Made by a program: the position numbers and the translations under genes. A stretch of DNA of 57,833 nt from Parasitella parasitica. Lineage: Eukaryota; Mucoromycota; Mucoromycetes; Mucorales; Mucoraceae. This document shows positions 45,158 through 56,400 of the stretch, in pieces. A model generated the notes under the pieces. The model worked only from the letters and a program-made list of their open reading frames with translations, did not search any database and was not told where the DNA came from. Position 1 is the stretch's first letter; the number at the start of each line of letters is the position of its first letter. The DNA is taken from contig MU619370.1 in NCBI GenBank assembly GCA_025201805.1, positions 30,172-88,004 of the forward strand. Reading direction: 5' to 3'.

Positions 45158-45622
45158 CTAAAGAATTGTATGGAATTGGTCTTCCGCAATGGTCTGATGG
45201 ACAAAGGATCGGATACTAGCCAGAATTGCTGTTTGTACCATTGGCGTTTAATCAAAGATAAATCGCATATGAGCGAGCCAGAGTTGTGACGAAGAAATGA
45301 GGAGGATTTTGCATGGTTTGATACCAGTAAGTTTGCAATACCAGATATCAGTAAAACTCAGAGACGAAAGAGCCTCTTTGATATCGCTGATAGTCGTAGT
45401 AGGCCACAAAAAATCAGAAATCACACCTTGATAAACTTTTTCTTTGGTTGGACAGTGGAAGAGAAGATACTGTGTGTAATCATTGACAGTCAGGCATATA
45501 GGACAACGAGGAGAATCAAAACTGCAAGCATAATGTAATGCAAGAAACTGCGGTTTAGGATACTCCCAGCGATAAAGCGGTAAATAACATTTCGTTGGAC
45601 GTTTGTGGTAGTATGTTAGTCG
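45158..45622 (-). pseudogene. 3' end of a LINE (non-LTR) retrotransposon ORF2, broken
   Basis: Reading minus from 45622, one frame encodes the C-terminus of a reverse-transcriptase polyprotein. The zinc-binding RT domain is clear: FDSPRCPICLTVNDYTQYLL then FHCPTKEKVY, i.e. C-P-x-C...H-C-P (zf-RVT type). Then come FLWPTTTISDIKEA, LAHMRFIFD, a TAA at 45250-45248, and the same frame resumes TPMVQTAILASIRSFVHQTI and ends at TAG (45158-45160). Only the last ~155 codons are present: the endonuclease and RT catalytic cores are missing, as expected for 5'-truncated LINE copies. An upstream stop at 45623-45625 and the internal stop mark it as dead. No poly(A) tail or target-site duplication could be defined. 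Confidence 0.85.
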
Positions 45623-46291
45623 CTATAATGATGAAACGGTAGCCAATTTATTTATCTTCAGATAGTCATCATGTATTCTTATTTCTAATAAAAATACTTT
45701 AAACAGAGTAAATCATTTTGAAAGTCGGATGAAACAGCTTGAAACTTTCAAAATTGAACTTCGTTAAGTAAAAAAAAGCAGTTGTATTTATTTTAAAGAA
45801 TTTGTACAATTGTATATAGCTGACATGTATCATAGTACAATTCATCAATTTGGTGTTGAAAACTTGGGAAAATATCAAGATTGACACTTTTCCTCTTAAA
45901 GGATTAGGGAAATAAAGGGTAGTTAACAACTTTCAAAGCAGCAAAAACGTCAAACACACGCTGCTTGAAATCCAAGTTTGTACCTGAATTGGTGAAACAA
46001 TGCCTATTTCGTTGTACGTTTGTTGGAACACGAGGCTTTTATAGGTCAAAATGAAAATGTTCGAACGCAAGACAATCTGACAGCATCGAATTTTGACATT
46101 TTTCTCTTTAAAAACAAAACTTTTCTAATGCTCACCTGTTTCACAATACATTCTCGCCTCATCTTGAAGAAATGTACAGTAATTCTTATATTTTTTTTTT
46201 TTTTTACGTAAAGGGCCAAAATTTATTAATAATTATATAGGGAAAAAAATTCGATAATTTATATATACATTTCGATGGTTAATTATTATAT
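45623..46291. other. Intergenic upstream of LINE relic / 3' of JEN gene
   Basis: AT-rich. No further recognisable LINE coding sequence is seen on the minus strand, consistent with 5' truncation near 45622. A T run at 46191-46205 lies near the transporter 3' end. Confidence 0.45.
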
Positions 46292-48408
46292 TCAAGAAGA
46301 CTCTTCAGAAGATTTTTCACGTCCTTGCTCGATTTCATTTGCTTTCACATCAGCAGGAGTGATAACGCCGTGGCCACTTTGATCTTCAGCTAGGTTTTCC
46401 TTGAAATCTTTGTTGCGTTCCTCTTTACCAATCAAAGCTAAGAAAACTGTCAGACAAATGCGTATTTATAGTATATGCCCAATGCTTACTTATGATTAAT
46501 AACCCCGCACAAACACAACCCATGAAAATAGCTTGGGTTCGGCCATAATCAGCAATAGTTTTTCCCTGAGCATTCAGCTTGTAACTGCCATCGGCATTTT
46601 TCAAAGGATATCTTTCACCAATTATAGCTTCAATTTGACTTGAAGCAGCACTGATCTAATAAATCATTACGATAATACGTTAATGCTATCCTTGCTGCGA
46701 TATCTTACTACACTCACTAGATTACCCAGCTGATAGGCCAAACCGGGGATTAAGCCTCTGAATGCAGAAGGGGCTAGTTCGTTGATGTGTGCTGGGATAA
46801 CGCTATAGGTAAGCAAAGTGAGTATAAAAGGGATCGCCAGTTTGTTTATCGAAAAGAATAAAGAATATCTTACCCCCAGCCGCCTTGAACAAAGAATTGC
46901 ATAACAAATGCACCAAACTGCAATGATTGGATATTTGGAGCGTAAATCCACAGAGGAATGAATGCGCCAGCGCAGATTGCACAAATGCACAAAATAAAGC
47001 GACGGCCAAAGTAATTTGATAGGTAGCCAAAGATTGTGCCACCACAGATAGCACCAATATTCATAATGACATTTGTTACGGTCTGCTGAGTAGGAGTGTA
47101 GCCCAACTGTGCTGTGAGGAAAGTCGGATACAGATCTTGGGAGCCATGAGAGAAGAAGTTCATAAAGGCCATCAAAACAATCATGTAAATCATGCGCACC
47201 CAATGATTACGAACAGCCAATTTTGTCTCTGTCCACATTGATCTGCCCAAGATTTTGCGGGCTTCTTTTTGCTGTTCAAACGTCTCTGATTCTGGCACAC
47301 CAAATCTATTTTGCTTTTGTTAAAGGTTTTCATTGATTGCTACGATATATAATACATACCTAATAACAATTGCTAACAAAGCGAAACCTGCACCCACCCA
47401 GAACAGAATACGCCATGAAGAGCCAGTTTGAACAATGGCGTAATTGACGAGTGTAGCCAGTAAGTAGCCACAAGCATAGCCCTCCTGATAGATGCCTGAA
47501 AATAAACCACGAGCTTCAACTGGAAGCGCTTCTAAAGCCAAACTTGCGCCTAAACCCTAGTCCATACACAATATAAATATTTGCTATGCATGTACATATC
47601 TTCCTTTTCTGTCATATTACCCATTCACCGCCCATAGCAATGCCAAATACAGCACGAAGACCAATGAATGTTTGCAGATTGGGAGCGAAGCCACTGGCCA
47701 TGTTTATAACTGAGAATAACACAATGTCGATCATGAGGGGCCATCTACGGCCGAATTTGTCTGCTAACACACCAAAAATCAAGGCACCAATTGGACGCAA
47801 CATCTACAACACACAGTAAGTATTAGGACAAGGCGAGTTTTACATTGTAATAATTCCATACCAAAGTAGTAGTAATTGCGCCTAATTCAGACGACAAAAG
47901 GCTAATTTTAGTATGATGATAACTGAAAAGGATAAATTGTCCAAATGCTTACTTGTAACATCAGATGGTTGGACACCAAAATCCTCGGCTTTATAAAATA
48001 AATACATATTTGGTTATTTGGTTTAGTTTGCAATATACAGCACCACAACAATTACCAATACGAGTAGCTGACAAAGACACTGAAAAGAAATCAAATGCAT
48101 CCAATGTCCAGCCAAAGAAGGCTGATTTGATAAACTGAGTATTCATGGCTCCACGATACAATCAGGTACTTACCAGCCGCGAAGGTGATTCTTTGGGTAT
48201 TAGTTAAATTTGTCAATAAATGCCAGGCATTCTGTGTCTTTTCCGGTTTGGAATAAATGGAGTCCTTGAATCTGATAAAGATATTCTTTTTTTTTGGCTC
48301 TTCCTTGCCTGAGAACTCCTTGAAGCTTAGGTCATCGTTAGCAGGGCTTTCTCTTGAATGAACGCTCTTTTCAACCTGTTCGATTTTAGTTTCTTCAGAT
48401 TTAGACAT
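46292..48408 (-). CDS. JEN-family monocarboxylate/proton symporter (MFS)
   Basis: Ten exons: 48408-48174, 48121-48056, 47988-47953, 47881-47862, 47803-47621, 47556-47360, 47305-46874, 46802-46718, 46655-46490, 46437-46292; 521 residues. Introns are 52-71 nt. The MFS fold is clear, with WTLDAFDFFSVSLSATRI in helix 1, RPIGALIFGVLADKFGRRWP (loop 2-3 motif) and GEWGLGASLALE. The JEN signature N-x2-[S/T]-H-x-[S/T]-Q-D-x3-T is complete at Asn295-Thr307 (NFFSHGSQDLYPT). JEN proteins import lactate, pyruvate, acetate or dicarboxylates with H+ at the plasma membrane and are usually glucose-repressed. Acidic cytosolic tails (with Lys residues) would allow ubiquitin-driven turnover. Exons of 36 and 20 nt occur in the N-terminal half. 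Confidence 0.94.
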
Positions 48409-50114
48409 TTTGTATAGAAAATGAAAGAAAGAAAGGAGAAATGAAATGCCCTAGGAATTGTATTTATGTATGCTGTATGGAAACTTTGATCTCGTCGCTT
48501 AAATTACAGATAAAGTTTTGTCCTGTGTAACGGTTCTTTTTATTGTTGCAAATCGAATTTCCGAAATGAAAACAGCAATAATATCATTTCTCATAAGCGA
48601 TAGCATAGATGACAGTAAATCGTAAGCTGAATCGATATGCTTATACGGGAAATGCCTTGAACATGCATATCTCACTCCTCAATACAATTGTCGCAGGAAA
48701 CTAATAAAATGCGTGCATTTCTTGGTGTGGATTTTATTGGATTTTTTACACTCTATTGCCAGATAGTGTGCCAAATGGAGAAATATTAGATCATAACTTA
48801 TTTTTTCAGTTTTAGGTAACCCCAGATTCAGAGTTCTCAGTTTCATGTTATTTATGTAATGTAATATAGGTGACAAATATAAATCTTTATACATATGCCT
48901 GTCGGATTACCATCTTGATTTGGTTCAACTCGACATTTTAACGTGAATTAATCTTTTTCGAAGAAACAAATTGATGCGTCTGCTTGACTGATTTAATAAT
49001 TAAGCCAGCCTTATTGTTAATTATACGCTAGAAGATCTGTATGGGGAAAAGTTTTGGTAGGTATTCCTTCCTAATTTAGTTGATTTACCTTCGGACCGAA
49101 AAGACCATTATTATGCAGACAAAAGTTCATCACTAACAGAATCATATAAACAGTTAACATCTAAAAGTAGTTCCACAATAATGTTACTTTGATTCAGGCT
49201 TTAAAGGATTGTCTGAATGTGTTAATTTATCCTTCTTGATAAGTTTGTTGCACACTCTAGTATCATATAAAATGAACTATCATAGTGTTAGTGTATATGT
49301 CCTTTATGAGCACGAGATGGTGTTACAACTATAATAGCCATAAGCCTAAATGACACACTGAAACTCACTGATCCTGGGAATAGGGTAAAATTATAAGCAG
49401 TTGCAAATTCCATAGATTTCTCCCTTGCAGACATTAACTGCAACATATTCTTTGAATAGTATAGACCAAGAATTATCTACATGTACGTAAGCTTGCATAA
49501 TGGAGCCAGATGACCTCTATGCAGTGCAGTATAATGCCACGCGAGGTTTGAGTGGTATACGTCTAAAAATAACGCCGAACTAGATTCCCACGTTACGCAT
49601 ACCTGGTTATTAAACGTTTTATCCGTCGTTATTGAATCCAGAGAAGACATTATAGATTTGATGTAATGAGACTTTGCTTGTTAATATACATGTATGAATA
49701 TACGTGCTGCTTTTATTGGTCACTTATATAGAAAAATACAGATAATTGTCAAGCTATTTTACAGAATGGTATTTACTTGATAAACTGGTTATACAGCCAT
49801 AACAATGATGCAACCGTATTCTAACTGTATTGTCTGGACAACAGATGTAATTTCAAGAAAAAAGAGCCGTCTCTACAGATTCGTAGATATATGATACAAC
49901 TTGATAATCTTCTTTTAAGCTTTAGAAGGACAACGGTTGTAGCTACTGCTGAGTATTCACAACATGATCTGCTACAAACGACAACTCAGGAACAGCATAA
50001 AACATGAAAAATTGTCACATCGTTAAGGGCTTATAACTTTTTTTTTAGTATGATGCTTTCGACATCAAAACAGTTCTTCCACATTCTTATTCATAAAAAT
50101 ATAGCATAACAACA
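48409..50114. promoter_or_regulatory. Divergent intergenic region, JEN / RPB6
   Basis: 1.7 kb separating two divergent starts. AT-rich; no gene or specific site recognised. Any carbon-source control of the transporter would lie here. Confidence 0.45.
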
Positions 50115-50600
50115 ATGTCAGGCCAAGAGTAAGTGCACTAAATACCAACTAAAAATGCATACTAACAATTTTTGATAGCATAACTGTAAGTTTCTGACTA
50201 ATTTTTTTTTTAATTATGTAGACACAAATAATTGATCTTGTTAGCATTTACAGATGGAAGAAAATGTCATGATTCTCGAAAAAGGAACCCAAGATGAGCC
50301 CACAGAAAGCAAAGTGAAGCAAACAACTCCTTACATGACAAGATATGAAAAAGCAAGAATATTAGGCACCCGTGCTCTTCAAATCAGGTATACTTTTTTG
50401 ATGTGGCTTTATTAATCCATTCACTGATACGTATGTCTAGTTTAAATGCTCCTGTCATGGTTGAGCTTGATGGAGAATCCGATGCGCTAGTCATTGCCAT
50501 GAAAGAGTTGCGAGAAAAGAAGATTCCTCTGATTGTTAGACGATTTCTTCCTGATCAAACCTTTGAGGATTGGGATGTAAAGGATTTGATTGTGGATTAA
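50115..50600 (+). CDS. RPB6: RNA polymerase I/II/III common subunit RPABC2 (Rpb6)
   Basis: Four exons: 50115-50128, 50179-50185 (7 nt), 50254-50387, 50441-50600; 104 residues. The C-terminal core is diagnostic: [60 protein letters not shown] and [12 protein letters not shown] end, all hallmarks of Rpb6/omega. It is shared by all three nuclear polymerases and stabilises the clamp region. The acidic N-terminal tail is much shorter than in animals and yeast (only about 25 residues before TTPYM). Exon 2 is only 7 nt (CATAACT) and is required: joining exon 1 directly to exon 3 shifts the frame. Convergent with the ceramidase gene. Confidence 0.95.
50179..50185 (+). other. 7-nt microexon of RPB6
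   Basis: CATAACT is preceded by TTTTTGATAG and followed by GTAAGTTTC. Exon 1 ends with two codon bases (GA), so one plus six bases here give Asp-Ile-Thr and return to phase 0 for ATGGAAGAAAATGTC at 50254. Confidence 0.78.
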
Positions 50601-50844
50601 ACTTTGTCGTAGTACAGCTTTCTTCTTCTCTCGATACATACATATGCACTTACATATACACACATTACATGCACTTTTTGCGATCCTGGACATTCGTCAG
50701 ATGACATTAGAAATTTTGGAGTAGTGGCAACAACGAAATCAAAAACATCTGCCTTCTAGACGTAATAAAATTTTATTGTTTATTCTAATACGTGCATTTA
50801 TGCTGCTGGGGTCATATTTTGTATACATGAATGAGGATATGCTA
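50601..50844. terminator. Convergent 3' spacer RPB6 / ceramidase
   Basis: About 240 bp between two converging stop codons. AATAAAATTTTATT near 50764-50777 is a near-palindromic AT element that reads as a poly(A)-like signal (AATAAA) on either strand. Confidence 0.5.
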
Positions 50845-53469
50845 TTAGTACATGTTGCTTATTTTAAATTCGCTCGAATAACCATTGTGTGGAACGATTT
50901 TTCTTCAACATCTCATTAGCAAAAACTCCATGATAAGGAACTCATATATACTTACTTGCTAAAAGCCGTTCTGCTGTTTCCCATGTAGCCTAATCGGTAA
51001 ATGCCAGGTTCGACATTATTCGAAACATGCCACTCAACCTTGGCTTCTGACATGCCTAACAATTGATATGTGTATTTCCAGATAAATCTATTAGCATGTG
51101 AGTTTTTTTCCTTGCAATCTAACTTTGACCCCCTTATATACCTAGTATCATAGTCATTATCTGTCCGTATCACTGTCCACTGATTGTTTACTTTCTTTTC
51201 AACAGTTAAAAACGTCTTGCTAAGCATTGGATCATTTCGAGGATTGCCAGCGACAAAAGTAGCAGACACAACAAATGGAGTGGGTAATGTTCTCTTACTG
51301 TAGTAAGGAGAGACATCTTCAAGTACATCACCAAAGGAACGGAAAATGTGCGGCTGATCCGATCTGTATCTAGGAGAGAAATTGAATCCTTGTTTCGTGT
51401 AGTCTGGTAGCTTTTCTGACTTGATGGCATGATTATTAGGATTCGCCATCATAAAAACTAGTTGATCGAAAGCTTCTATGTATGCCTGTAATGTATATGG
51501 ACCATATGGAGTCTATTTTATATATAAAAGAGTCAATATGCGTATGTGCTTTTCAGATCTGAAGATTAATACCGATGCTCCTTCATATCGCTGATGCTGA
51601 TATTCTTCAAATGTTGAACAATAAGACTAACAAGCAGGTAAATGTCAGGACAATGTAGTTTACAAATACAAAATGCCATTAGTACATACGGCATATCCAT
51701 TAGCAGGGCCAGAATGAATGACTACTGTGTTTTGATCGCCCAATCGATGCTGGATCAATGATTTCTTTATCGACGCTCTCAATCGTCTTCCACTCATAGT
51801 AGTAAACTCTGAGGGTACCGCGTAAATGAATAAATTTCCTATACGGAACAGTTGGATATCCAAGATTTCTGGTTGCCAAGGGTGCAATGTCCCAATTTCT
51901 CCTGTATCTAACAAAATAGGTTTTGGTGATTGACATGCTTTTTGCGTTTCAGTTGGTTTTTGGATGATATTTTTGATTAAATTCCAACCAAATGTTCCTT
52001 TTGTCGTATTTTGATAAAATCCATTAAGTGCAGGGCCATCAGTAGTTCCGGCAGCTGTGTATAATATTATATTAGTCTAAAATGTGCTTAATAAAAGGAG
52101 GCATGATCTTACCAAAAGCATAGCCCTAATATTCTTGTTAATGATATCATATATGCATTTTGTAATATGTTCTTACCATCGCCGGATAACAAAGTTTATG
52201 CTGATCTCCATTCTGATCCTTGACGATAGCTTTTGTAATATCCCAATATCGTTGCACAAAATCAACCTTCCCTTGCACTGGCTGTGCTGACAATATAGCA
52301 TGATATAGTTCCAGCGCCTTGAATGCCTGATTTTCCCCAATGATCCGATTTGATTGTAAATCACTCTTCGGCCATGCAGGTCCCCTTGATAAAAATTTTA
52401 AGAATTATGAGTTTTAATTGCGGCCCAAACATAGCGGCATGTGGTGGTGTTACCTGCCAACACATCTGCTGCCATTGGGGCATTTTGAGTCGCGAGTTCC
52501 ATCACAGGGTGTGTCAGTTCCTGTACAGAAAGCACCAAGCGTATTGGGGCTCACATCTCCTTCGTTACTTTGAGCAAATGCAGCTACAAATTTTCCGTGG
52601 CTATATCTGCCGCCGTTCACCATTTTCTCTGTAAGATAGGCAGCGTAGCCTTTGTTGTCTCCATTGACTAGTTTGTTTGTGTTATTGACAGATACACCAT
52701 GTACAGCGAACCTATGTATTACGTAAGATATTGGTACGAGTAAAAACCACAATTGAGGCTTTTAGAACATACCAGCTAATGAGGCCTAGGTCATCACCTG
52801 CTTTATTTTTGAAGCCAAGGACTGTCATGGTTTTATCGACATCATATTTATAAAATGACCTCTCTTCTTTGGGGTTCATCAGATACGCTTGTGGTGATCT
52901 GTTGATATTTGTGTTTAATAATTCCCCTTGAGATAGCGCAAGTGATCCATCTTCAAGGTTATCATGTGCATTGATGATCGATTGCACAATACCATCTACC
53001 ATCGGTTTTACTGTTTCTTCAATCCAGCCCAAAGATGCAAATTCATACAAGGCTTTCATTCGAGTTGGTAAATAATTTGATTACGATATATAGGCTAAAA
53101 ATACCTACTATATTGCAGATATCCTCCCATACCGCTGTGCGAATGTGTGCTAGATATCATGACGTTTTTCTCTGTATACAATGCTCCATATCTCGCTTCC
53201 AATGCATCGATAACTCGTTTTTTAACGATGTCGCCCATTGATTGTGTATCCGTATTTACAAATACAATTCGATTGTCTTTATCCTGTACGATGAACGAGC
53301 GAGCCCAAAGCCGTTGAAGAATTCCTTGTCCTGTCTGCCCCATTTCTGCGTATCCCATCAGCATGACTTGTGCCACAGGTCCAGTTATATCATATATTCC
53401 TGCTCCAATGCGATAACTGTACACTGCCGTTGCTAAAACGAGTATTGATAGTGAATATAAATACATCAT
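50845..53469 (-). CDS. Secreted neutral ceramidase
   Basis: Ten exons: 53469-53109, 53052-52773, 52711-52454, 52384-52177, 52125-52113, 52054-51690, 51626-51573, 51512-51142, 51087-50956, 50902-50845; 699 residues, normal for the family. Signal peptide (MMYLYSLSILVLATAVYS) then GAGIYDITGPVAQVMLMGYA, STHSHSGMGG and FAVHGVS (zinc-binding His), and SNEGDVSPN with nucleophile Ser268. The C-terminal Ig-like domain runs to GYSSEFKI. The enzyme hydrolyses ceramide to sphingosine and fatty acid; the signal peptide points to a secreted or luminal enzyme. Exon 5 has 13 nt (GYAF codons). The last intron is needed to reach the conserved C-terminal strand; otherwise the protein stops about 20 residues early. 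Confidence 0.95.
52113..52125 (-). other. 13-nt microexon of neutral ceramidase
   Basis: GGCTATGCTTTTG encodes Gly-Tyr-Ala-Phe plus one base, between introns of 51 and 58 nt. It joins CYPAM to AAGTTDGPA, a conserved segment of ceramidases. Confidence 0.88.
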
Positions 53470-56400
53470 TGCTTGATTTTGATTTATGAATTGAGCCAAA
53501 TGAACGTATTGATGTAGTTTCGGGAAATGCCAATTGCTAGGAAATATTATATATACCGTAATAAAGAAAAAAAAAGAAAAAAGAGGATAGTAAGCTTTAT
53601 TTATTGGCAACATTGGGTATTTATGCTTGATAAACACTTTCAACCCTCGTGATATGCAGATATGATAAAAAATGCGTAGTCGAATCTTGGAAATGCACAT
53701 CTGATTCCTTTTTTTCTAAATAGTCTTTTAAATGTCTAAATTCCTCATTGATGGTAACCAGATTCATTGCTTCATCAGAGTTCAGTTGTTGAATATATGA
53801 AGATATAACGTTTTAAATATCTTGAAAAGACATGTTTGTTCATGTGAAAAATTACGTAATTCACTTGGAAAACTCCAAATTGGCATATAGTACCTTTACA
53901 ATATTCATGGCACATCTGATTCGATTTGAAAGTTCAGTCAGTGACGGGTGATACAAAATGAGAGGAGTATTATAGCCTAGTTCAATCGACCAGCATGAGT
54001 TATCAAGTGACCACATTCATTAATACAGTTTTATGCTGTAATCCAAGGAGAAAGGGGGGGGGGATAACACACCGCCTGAAAGCTCAAATAAAAAAGGCAG
54101 CATATCGTATAGTTTCATTGATAACTAGACTTTATGCCACATAAGTTCATAAAGGGACGCTAAGCTGAACATACTTGGGACAACTTATGAAGATACTCTG
54201 TATCAGCTCATTCCGACCACAATGAAATCTGTTTCCTTATTCCCTAAAGAAGCCTAATTCTGGCGCGAGATATATAATCAAAAGGCAAACAATTCACTAT
54301 CGAAATAGTTCAAGCAGACTATTTTCTCTTGACCAAGTAAGCTTCAGATATTATACACGGCAATTTATCTTGTTGGAAAAAAAATATTGTTGTTGTACTT
54401 AGAAGGCTTTTAAATTCGTTGAAAATGAATAGTTTCTTTCGTTGGCAATGAGAGGAATAGGCTATAGAAACCATTCGGTTCAGAAGCGCTAAAGCCTATT
54501 ATTAAAAAGAAAAGGAGACACAAAAACTCAAAATAGCTTTAATTTTAATATCTAATGTTTCCAAACCTTGGTTATTTGTAGCATTATTTATATCCATTAT
54601 GAACATAGTTGAGGATGTATGGACTTGACTCTTTGCCTGATGTATATATCATATTCTTTTCATAATCTTAGGCCATCGCAAAAAAAAAAATTTAAATGCA
54701 CATCAGTGCAATGGACATTAGAATCATACAAAAATTGAAATAAAAGCTTTCATACTGTAATAGGATTATCATCGCTTTGCTCAAATACAACTTTTCAGTT
54801 CAATGATTGATAAGATTATCTAAATAATTCTTTTAGGTAGGTTTTCCTAAATTATCCCAGTAAATGAAGCTAAACATATGTCAATCAACTTCTAGGAAAC
54901 CTTTTACTTAATTACGGATTTCGGGTTCACAAACTCGCCTAGTACCATATTAACAAGATAATCGAACGCTCTAATCTCTTCAAACATAGCCAAAACAAAA
55001 AAAAATTGCTGGCTGATGGCATATAAGCTTATAGCAAGTACCAGATTTCACAAAAACCATATCTGAGAATGTTGTGGAATGTATATTGGTATATGACATA
55101 TGCTCTTCAAGGTTAAATTCAGCAAGAAACCGGAACCAAATATATGTTTTTTTTTGAAAGCTTTACTAAGACTCATACATTTTTTTTTAGTTTTCCACCA
55201 TAATAGTAGGCGTGACATAGATGTGGAAGTTAGAGATAGATATGAGTACAATGGAATGACATCACTAAAAGCAATTAATCTCTAAACGTTAAGATTCGAT
55301 GTTGTAGCTCCAAAGCCAACCTATTCAGAATGTAAAGGACACTGCCAGAATGTACGAGAAGGTGGCATGGTATAAAGATTCACGTAGCAAAACATTATGT
55401 AAAGAATATTTCCAATACCTTCAATACTTTCAAGAGCTGTCTGATTGGTACACGACAATTAATCACATATCTGTCGTCAATAGTAAAAAGATCATGTATT
55501 TTTTTAAATCATTAAAACTTTAGCCTTCTTTATTTGATTATCTTATTACTAGAATATTGCATCAAATGTCAAATGAAATAAGTAGTACATATCTGCAATA
55601 AAATTGAGATCAATTTTATGTGAAAATAGAAAACAGTAAAAAAAAATAAAGCCAGAGAAATACAATTATATTATAGTTCTCCACGTTTATTTTCGATTAA
55701 AAGAAATCTATAGAAAGGATACACGTTCTTTAAAAGAGCTTGTTTTTATAATACTTGTAAAATATCCTCACTACAGCGAGAATGCTTATTTTACAGCTTA
55801 TTTGAAAATGCCTTTTGTTGACATTCTCTCACTTGTATTGCAGTTGAGATTTCGATACGTTGGTGATTTATCAGAATGAGAAATTATTTAAATAAAACGG
55901 TTGTAAATTAATCAGGTAAAGATCTCGTTTATTACATGGAAAAAATGACGGTTTATATACTAGTGAATCTAAGTGGACTGATGGGACGATAAGATACAAG
56001 TGTGAAACATGGTGTGATTTAGAGAATGGAACGATAGATTGTATCTATTGTCCATGAACATGCCATGTTGAGTTATAAATAAGGAACATGATCTATTGGG
56101 ATATGTTCCTAAATTATGTTCAGGATTGAGCTTCCTTGAGTTTGACTTCCGGTTGGGAAATTGACACATCAGTTGGTATTGAAGTTAATACTATGGTTTG
56201 GGGAGGATTGTAATGTTTGAGGATCCCAACTATTTCTAATGCTACTAAGCTTTTCTTATTGTTGTATAAACAAGCCATTTCCAGCATCTAGAGTTACTGC
56301 AATTGTTTATACATGTTTGGAACTTGTTTATTTGTGATTATGAGCAGCGTTGTTCAACATTAGCATGTGCCAGAGTTGTAGGAGATTGTACTTTGATCAA

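Noticed and set aside
29603-53469. Lipid-metabolism gene cluster (acyl-CoA synthetase, MBOAT, ceramidase)
   Set aside because: The genes are 10 kb or more apart, interleaved with unrelated genes, and lie on different strands; no sign of coordinated arrangement.
55940-56330. Possible solo LTR of a Ty3-like element
   Set aside because: A TTGGTAT-like string resembles a primer-binding site, but no TG...CA ends, second copy or internal ORF was found.
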